Shown here in pieces: positions 59,551 through 64,000 of a stretch of 64,000 nt of DNA; position 1 is the first letter of the stretch, and each line of letters starts with the position of its first letter. Below the pieces are notes generated by a model. It saw only the letters and a list, made by a program, of their open reading frames with translations, searched no databases and was not told the origin of the DNA. The position numbers and the translations under genes are program-made. The DNA comes from Flavobacterium sangjuense. Lineage in GTDB: Bacteria; Bacteroidota; Bacteroidia; Flavobacteriales; Flavobacteriaceae. Location of the stretch: positions 372,001-436,000 of the forward strand of contig NZ_CP038810.1 in assembly GCF_004797125.1 (NCBI RefSeq), written 5' to 3'.

Positions 59551-59580
59551 AAAACCCTTACAGTGATGTGAGGGTTTTTT
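59551..59580 (+). terminator. Terminator after ahcY
   Basis: AAAACCCTTAC pairs with GTGAGGGTTTT (one mismatch-tolerant G-T) across a 6-nt loop, and a T run follows. Confidence 0.85.
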
Positions 59581-59660
59581 GTTTGGCCCTTATTCATGTA
59601 TTTTGAGTTATGATGTTTCGTAACTTAGCAAAACGCTTACTCAATTAAAAAACCAATACA

Positions 59661-60128
59661 ATGACTAAAAACACCATCTTCCAAATACTACTACTTCTAA
59701 TTATTCTTGAACCTTCGATAACTGCTCAAAATGTTTATGAGAGTCCGGACTTAAAAGAGCAAATAAAAAAATTGGATCTTGCTCATGCCCGTGCCATATT
59801 CGAAAGTGATGTAATTGCACTCGACAGTTTGATGAATGATGATGTAATGGTCAACCATCCCACCAACAGGATTCTTAAAGAGAAAAAGGAATTACTTGAT
59901 TTAATCAAAAAAGGCACTATCAAATACACTTCATTTGAAAGGACTCCCGAACAATTCATATTTTTCAAGGATATGGTAGTAGTAATGGGAAGTGAGATTG
60001 TGATTCCCGCCAATGGAGCTCCAAATGCCAACAAAAAACTTAACCGCAGGTATACTAATGTATGGATGAAACAGGAGAATGGCAAATGGCAATTGATGGT
60101 TCGGCATGCAAATAATGTATGTCCCTAG
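59661..60128 (+). CDS. Exported NTF2-like protein (DUF4440/SnoaL type)
   Basis: The 155-residue protein has a signal peptide (FQILLLLIILEPSITAQ). The NTF2-like fold includes KLDLAHARAIFESDVIALDSLMNDDVMVNHPTNRILKEKKELLDLI, then FKDMVVVMGSEIVI, and ends RRYTNVWMKQENGKWQLMVRHANNV. It could be a small-molecule enzyme or a binding protein; no catalytic set is certain. The VOC gene follows after 27 bp, and the pair is bordered downstream by repeat element copy 3. Confidence 0.8.
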   Translation: MTKNTIFQILLLLIILEPSITAQNVYESPDLKEQIKKLDLAHARAIFESDVIALDSLMNDDVMVNHPTNRILKEKKELLDLIKKGTIKYTSFERTPEQFIFFKDMVVVMGSEIVIPANGAPNANKKLNRRYTNVWMKQENGKWQLMVRHANNVCP

Positions 60129-60155
60129 TAATAATTACATTAAATAGATAATACT

Positions 60156-60620
60156 ATGGCAAAAAGTAAAGTAACACGAATGGACAATGTCGGTATCGTG
60201 GTAGAATCCCTTGATAATGCTATTGCCTTTTTTGAAGAACTTGGACTAACCCTTGAAGGACGCGCCACAATTGAAGGAGAATGGGCAGGACGTGTCACCG
60301 GATTGGGAAATCAGAATGTCGAGATTGCCATGATGGTCACTCCGGATGGTCATAGCCGACTCGAAATCTCAAAATTCAACAGTCCAGCTGTAATAGCCGA
60401 CCATCGTACTGCGCCTGTGAATGCTCTTGGTTATCTTCGCGTCATGTTTGCCGTAGAAGACCTTGACGAAACCCTTGCGGGATTGAAGAAACACAAGGCT
60501 GAACTAGTTGGCGATGTTGTTAATTATCAGGACTTGTATAGACTCTGTTATATTCGTGGGCCGGAAGGAATCCTAATTGGATTGGCTGAGCAGCTTACTA
60601 GTAAAAGGAGTACATTGTAG
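60156..60620 (+). CDS. VOC-family (glyoxalase/dioxygenase-type) protein
   Basis: The 154-residue protein has two beta-alpha-beta-beta-beta units. The first begins TRMDNVGIVVESLDNAIAFFEELGLTLEGRA, the second LGYLRVMFAVEDLDETLAGLKKHKAELVG. It ends with LCYIRGPEGILIGLAEQL, where the metal-binding Glu of the fold is usual. The first metal His is replaced by Asn-Val near the start (MDNVGIV), so metal binding is uncertain. It is 27 bp after the NTF2-like gene. Confidence 0.85.
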   Translation: MAKSKVTRMDNVGIVVESLDNAIAFFEELGLTLEGRATIEGEWAGRVTGLGNQNVEIAMMVTPDGHSRLEISKFNSPAVIADHRTAPVNALGYLRVMFAVEDLDETLAGLKKHKAELVGDVVNYQDLYRLCYIRGPEGILIGLAEQLTSKRSTL

Positions 60621-60624
60621 AAGT

Positions 60625-60728
60625 ATCATCCCTAAAGGGATTTCCCCTTTTGAATTTGTTTTTCTACCTGTATAGAATCCCCACGGGATTCTATACTGAT
60701 GCAATCCCGTAGGGATGGAATATTGGTA
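60625..60728 (+). repeat. Double-palindrome repeat element, copy 3
   Basis: It contains ATCCCTAAAGGGAT (60628-60641), TTTCTACC (60661-60668), then a perfect 12-bp-arm palindrome GTATAGAATCCC-CAC-GGGATTCTATAC (60670-60696), then an ATCCCGTAGGGAT half copy (60704-60716). The first three parts are in the order and orientation of copy 2 at 40.4 kb. Confidence 0.75.
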
Positions 60729-60733
60729 ACAAA

Positions 60734-60763
60734 AAAACCCGACTCATTACTGAATCGGGTTTT
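60734..60763. terminator. Terminator between the VOC gene and rpmA
   Basis: AAAACCCGA-C-TC pairs with GA-A-TCGGGTTTT; A and T runs on the two sides let it serve both genes. Confidence 0.75.
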
Positions 60764-60784
60764 GTATATAATAAGAGTTTGTTC

Positions 60785-61045
60785 TTATGCTTCGAATGGA
60801 ACTACAGATACAAATGATTTGTTATCACCTTTTTTCTGGAATTTCACTACACCAGCAACCTTTGCATGTAAAGTATGATCTTTACCCATGTAAACGTTTT
60901 CTCCTGGATTGTGTTTAGAACCTCTTTGTCTAACGATAATGTTCCCAGCAATTGCAGCTTGACCACCATAAATCTTAACGCCTAAACGTTTTGATTCTGA
61001 TTCTCTACCATTCTTCGAACTACCGACACCTTTTTTGTGAGCCAT
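60785..61045 (-). CDS. rpmA: 50S ribosomal protein L27
   Basis: The 86-residue protein starts [64 protein letters not shown], the standard L27 sequence. It has no N-terminal Firmicutes-type cleavage extension. It is 21 bp after rplU in the same operon, the conserved order. Confidence 0.98.
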   Translation of the reverse strand: MAHKKGVGSSKNGRESESKRLGVKIYGGQAAIAGNIIVRQRGSKHNPGENVYMGKDHTLHAKVAGVVKFQKKGDNKSFVSVVPFEA

Positions 61046-61066
61046 GACGTATGAGTTATATTGTTA

Positions 61067-61543
61067 TTATTCTTGAGTATCTTCTTTTTTTGCTTTAGGA
61101 GCTGCTTTTTTTGGAGCTGCTTCTGCTGTTTTTTCTGCTTTAGGAGCTTTTGCTTTTTTAGGAGCTTCTACTTCTTCAGTTGCTGCTACCGCTTTTGGAG
61201 CTGCTTCTGCTTTTGCTGCTTTCTTTCCACCTGTCGCTGAAATTCCTTCTACAAGAATTTGAGTTAAGTACTGACGGTGACCGTTTCTCTTTTTGAATCC
61301 TTTTCTTCTTTTCTTCTTGAAAACGATTACTTTATCTCCTTTTAAGTGTGATAACACTTTGGCTTCTACTGAAGCACCTTCTATAGCTGGGGCGCCTAAA
61401 GTAATGTTACCATTATCATCTAATAAAAGAACTTTGTCAAAAGAAACTTTTGAACCTTCTTCATTAGCCAAACGGTGAACATAAACCTTTAAGTCTTTGC
61501 TTACTTTGAATTGTTGCCCTGCTATCTCTACGATTGCATACAT
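61067..61543 (-). CDS. rplU: 50S ribosomal protein L21 with Ala/Lys-rich C-terminal tail
   Basis: The L21 core is residues 1-105: MYAIVEIAGQQFKVSKDLKVYVHRL, then KVLLLDDNGNITLGAPAIEGASVEAKVL, then VFKKKRRKGFKKRNGHRQYLTQILVEGI. A tail of about 50 residues follows (KAAKAEAAPKAVAATEEVEAPKKAKAP), which is absent from most L21 proteins but frequent in Flavobacteriaceae. Its role is unknown. It is the first gene of the rplU-rpmA operon, with a strong promoter. Confidence 0.97.
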   Translation of the reverse strand: MYAIVEIAGQQFKVSKDLKVYVHRLANEEGSKVSFDKVLLLDDNGNITLGAPAIEGASVEAKVLSHLKGDKVIVFKKKRRKGFKKRNGHRQYLTQILVEGISATGGKKAAKAEAAPKAVAATEEVEAPKKAKAPKAEKTAEAAPKKAAPKAKKEDTQE

Positions 61544-61571
61544 ATTGTTATTATTTAATTTTTTAAGTGTG

Positions 61572-61601
61572 CAAATATACGACTATTTTCCACACACACA
61601 A
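61572..61601 (-). promoter_or_regulatory. Promoter of rplU-rpmA
   Basis: On the minus strand TTG (61601-61599), 19 bp, then TATATTTG (61579-61572) lie 29 bp before the rplU ATG. Confidence 0.7.
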
Positions 61602-61682
61602 CCCTTATGCAAAAAAAGTTTAGCATTTAAAATCAAGCCTTTATGACTTGGAAATATTTTTATGGAAATAAATAAAAAAAGA

Positions 61683-61690
61683 TACCTTTG
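61683..61690 (+). promoter_or_regulatory. -7 promoter element of the M16 peptidase pair
   Basis: TACCTTTG, 63 bp before the ATG at 61754; a clear TTTG is missing at -33. Confidence 0.45.
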
Positions 61691-61753
61691 GTGTAACAAA
61701 TTAAACGGTTAGGCAACTAACTGAACAATCAACTGAAAAAATTTAAATTTTTT

Positions 61754-63082
61754 ATGAAAAATTCATTAATCGCTTTAAGTTCAATGCTTATGCTTGGAGG
61801 AACAGCTCAGGCCCAAAAGGTCACTTTTGAGGAGTACGATTTGCCAAATGGTCTTCATGTAATTCTACACAATGATCCATCGGCACCTGTTGTAATTACC
61901 TCTGTTATGTATCACGTAGGTGCAAAAGACGAAAATCCGGAAAGAACAGGATTTGCTCACTTTTTTGAACATTTATTGTTCGAAGGAACCGAAAACATCA
62001 AACGTGGTGAATGGTTTAAAATGGTAACTTCAAACGGAGGAACTAACAACGCTAACACTACAGAAGACAGAACCTATTATTTCGAAGTTTTCCCTTCGAA
62101 CAATACAGAATTAGGTTTGTGGATGGAATCAGAAAGATTGATGCATCCGGTTATCAACCAAATTGGTGTTGATACGCAAAACGAAGTAGTAAAAGAAGAA
62201 AAAAGACTTCGTGTTGACAATCAGCCTTATGGTCAATTGATTGCCGAAGTAAAGAAAAACATGTTTAAAGTGCACCCTTACCGTTGGGCAACTATCGGTT
62301 CTATGGAGCATTTAGATGCTGCAACTTTAAAAGAGTTTCAGGATTTTAACAAAAAATTCTATTCTCCAAACAATGCGGTTTTAGTAGTTGCGGGTCAAAT
62401 TGACATTGCACAAACTAAGGCGTGGATTCAAAAATATTTTGGGCCAATTCCAAGAGGTGTTGAAATCAAAAAACAAACTTTCACAGAAGCCCCGATTACA
62501 GAAACAATCAGAGCAACTTACGAAGATCCAAACATCCAAAAACCAATGGTAGTTGCTGCATATAGAATTCCATCTATGAAAACTCGTGATGCGAGAGTTT
62601 TAGATATGATTTCTACATATTTAAGCAACGGTAAAAGTTCTAAATTGTACAAAAAAATCGTTGACGATAAGAAAATGGCTTTGCAAGTCGGAGCGTTCAA
62701 TTATGCACAAGAAGATTACGGACAATACATTCTTTACGGAATGCCACAAGGTGATTTTACTTCAGCTGACTTAATCAAAGAAGTTGATGAAGAAATTGTG
62801 AAATTACAAACTGATTTAATTTCTGAAAAAGATTTCCAAAAATTGCAAAACATCAACGAAAGCAATTATGTAAACGAAAATTCAGGGATTGAAGGTGTTG
62901 CCGAAAACTTAGCTACATACTATTTATTGTATGGAGATGTTAATTTGGTTAATACAAATATCGACATCTTACGCTCTGTAACTCGTGAGGAAATGAGAGA
63001 GGCTGCTAAAAAATACCTTAATCCAAACCAACGTTTGATTTTGGATTATGTACCTGCAAAAGACAAAGCTGAAAATAAATAA
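61754..63082 (+). CDS. M16-family zinc metallopeptidase, catalytic partner
   Basis: The 442-residue protein has a signal peptide (SLIALSSMLMLGGTAQAQ). The inverted zinc motif is HFFEHLLFEGTEN (HxxEH) near residues 67-71, within TGFAHFFEHLLFEG, with the downstream Glu in EVVKEEKRL (usual second Glu region). It is a single-domain pair of M16 folds. Downstream sits a second M16 gene without the zinc motif, so the two probably form a heterodimer in the periplasm. The substrate is not predictable. Confidence 0.95.
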   Translation: MKNSLIALSSMLMLGGTAQAQKVTFEEYDLPNGLHVILHNDPSAPVVITSVMYHVGAKDENPERTGFAHFFEHLLFEGTENIKRGEWFKMVTSNGGTNNANTTEDRTYYFEVFPSNNTELGLWMESERLMHPVINQIGVDTQNEVVKEEKRLRVDNQPYGQLIAEVKKNMFKVHPYRWATIGSMEHLDAATLKEFQDFNKKFYSPNNAVLVVAGQIDIAQTKAWIQKYFGPIPRGVEIKKQTFTEAPITETIRATYEDPNIQKPMVVAAYRIPSMKTRDARVLDMISTYLSNGKSSKLYKKIVDDKKMALQVGAFNYAQEDYGQYILYGMPQGDFTSADLIKEVDEEIVKLQTDLISEKDFQKLQNINESNYVNENSGIEGVAENLATYYLLYGDVNLVNTNIDILRSVTREEMREAAKKYLNPNQRLILDYVPAKDKAENK

Positions 63083-63096
63083 TAAACCGTAAGACA

Positions 63097-64000
63097 ATGA
63101 AAAAATCAATTATACTATTATCAAGCTTGTTTTTAACTTTAACTATGCAAGCACAAGACAGATCACAGCCAAAACCTGGTCCATCGCCAGTTTTAAACAT
63201 AAAAAAACCTGAAACTTTTGCGTTACCAAACGGATTAAAAGTTTTGGTAGTTGAAAACCACAAACTTCCAAGAGTTTCATTCAATTTAACTATTGACAAT
63301 GCTCCTTATGCTGAAGGAAACAAAAAAGGTGTTGATGATTTAACCAGCAGCTTAATCGGAAACGGTTCAACAAAAACTACAAAAGATGCTTTTAACGAAG
63401 AAGTAGATTTCCTTGGAGCTGATATCAGTTTCTTTTCTTCAGGAGCTGCTGCCAACGGATTGTCTAAGTATTCCAAAAGAATTTTAGAGTTGATGGCTGA
63501 AGGTGCTTTATCACCAAACTTCACTCAGGAAGAATTTGATAAAGAAAAAGAAAAACTTATCGACGGATTAAAAGCACAGGAAAAAAGTGTTACTGTAGTT
63601 GCCGGAAGAGTTGAAAATGTTTTGGCTTATGGTAAAAATCATCCTGCCGGAGAATATTTGTCTGAAGAAACTATTAATAACGTTACTCTGGCTGATGTAA
63701 AAGCAAATTATGCAACTTACTTCGTTCCTGAACGTGCTTATTTAGTTATCGTTGGTGATGTGAAAACAAAAGATGTGAAAAAAATGGTTGAGAAACTATT
63801 TGGTTCATGGGTAAAAGCTACAGCACCAAGATTAACATATTCTAATCCAAGCAACGTTCAGTATACACAAATCAATTTTGTGGATATGCCAAATGCGGTT
63901 CAGTCTGAAATCTCATTGATTAATACTGTAAATCTAAAAATGTCAGATGCTGATTATTTCCCTGTGATTTTAGCTAATCAGGTTTTTGGTGGCGATTTCA
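63097..64000 (+). CDS. M16-family protein, non-catalytic partner (partial)
   Basis: It starts at ATG 63097, 14 bp after the first M16 gene, and stays open to the window edge (about 301 residues). It has a signal peptide (KKSIILLSSLFLTLTMQAQ) and the M16 N-terminal pattern ETFALPNGLKVLVVENHKLPRVSFNLTI. At the place of HxxEH it reads KKGVDDLTSSLIGNGSTKTT, with no His, so zinc is not bound. The pairing with an active M16 protein is a known arrangement. Confidence 0.9.
   Translation, partial: MKKSIILLSSLFLTLTMQAQDRSQPKPGPSPVLNIKKPETFALPNGLKVLVVENHKLPRVSFNLTIDNAPYAEGNKKGVDDLTSSLIGNGSTKTTKDAFNEEVDFLGADISFFSSGAAANGLSKYSKRILELMAEGALSPNFTQEEFDKEKEKLIDGLKAQEKSVTVVAGRVENVLAYGKNHPAGEYLSEETINNVTLADVKANYATYFVPERAYLVIVGDVKTKDVKKMVEKLFGSWVKATAPRLTYSNPSNVQYTQINFVDMPNAVQSEISLINTVNLKMSDADYFPVILANQVFGGDF

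Overview
The window comes from a Bacteroidota genome, almost certainly Flavobacteriaceae and Flavobacterium-like. It is AT-rich and densely coding. Many genes are preceded by the Bacteroidota promoter pair (TTTG near -33 and TAnnTTTG near -7), and Shine-Dalgarno sequences are largely absent. Diagnostic genes include the alternative complex III start (actA-actB), a protein O-mannosyltransferase-like giant membrane protein, a bacterial GGGP synthase, a DUF3127 protein, and an outer-membrane receptor under a TPP riboswitch.

Layout. Positions 1-3236 hold the first two genes of a respiratory alternative complex III operon (minus strand). Positions 3454-4235 hold two small envelope proteins. Positions 4316-8833 form the rimP-nusA-infB operon (minus), with a terminator-like hairpin in its leader. 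Positions 9005-18887 carry a universal stress protein, tRNA-Gln, the O-mannosyltransferase-like protein, a polysaccharide deacetylase, a thioredoxin-fold protein without its CXXC, a metallophosphoesterase and DNA polymerase I. Positions 18949-19912 are an SdpR/SdpI-type autorepressor and membrane protein pair with a palindromic operator over the promoter.

Positions 20034-35921 are the accessory part of the window. An 11-gene, tightly overlapping operon is followed by a reverse FkbM methyltransferase and a second operon of three genes. Together they encode three B12-type radical SAM proteins, five class I or FkbM methyltransferases, a nucleotidyltransferase, a GT2 and a GT87-like glycosyltransferase, a Wzx-like flippase, an acyltransferase, a lipoprotein with a CxxCH motif and an unassigned protein. 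The best reading is a heavily methylated surface glycan or glycolipid pathway whose product I cannot name; it is the strongest candidate for an undescribed system. A LacI-type regulator follows.

Positions 37198-39992 hold rplM-rpsI-rpsB-tsf. Positions 40045-40561 are gene-free and packed with palindromic repeat elements that recur near 60.6 kb. Positions 40562-50923 are housekeeping and stress genes: Dcp-like peptidase, queuosine-precursor transporter, PAS-LuxR regulator, tag, aat, DUF3127, flavin reductase, an orphan histidine kinase, transglutaminase-like protein, HIT protein, greA and a degenerate Rieske-like lipoprotein. Positions 50957-56723 contain a probable thiamin uptake locus: a TonB receptor behind a TPP riboswitch, with a PnuC/PnuT-type transporter in the operon upstream. 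Positions 56865-64000 hold small membrane proteins, a phosphopantetheinyl transferase, ahcY, an NTF2-like and a VOC protein, rplU-rpmA and the start of an active/inactive M16 peptidase pair.

All function calls rest on motifs and family recognition read by eye; no searches or folding programs were run.
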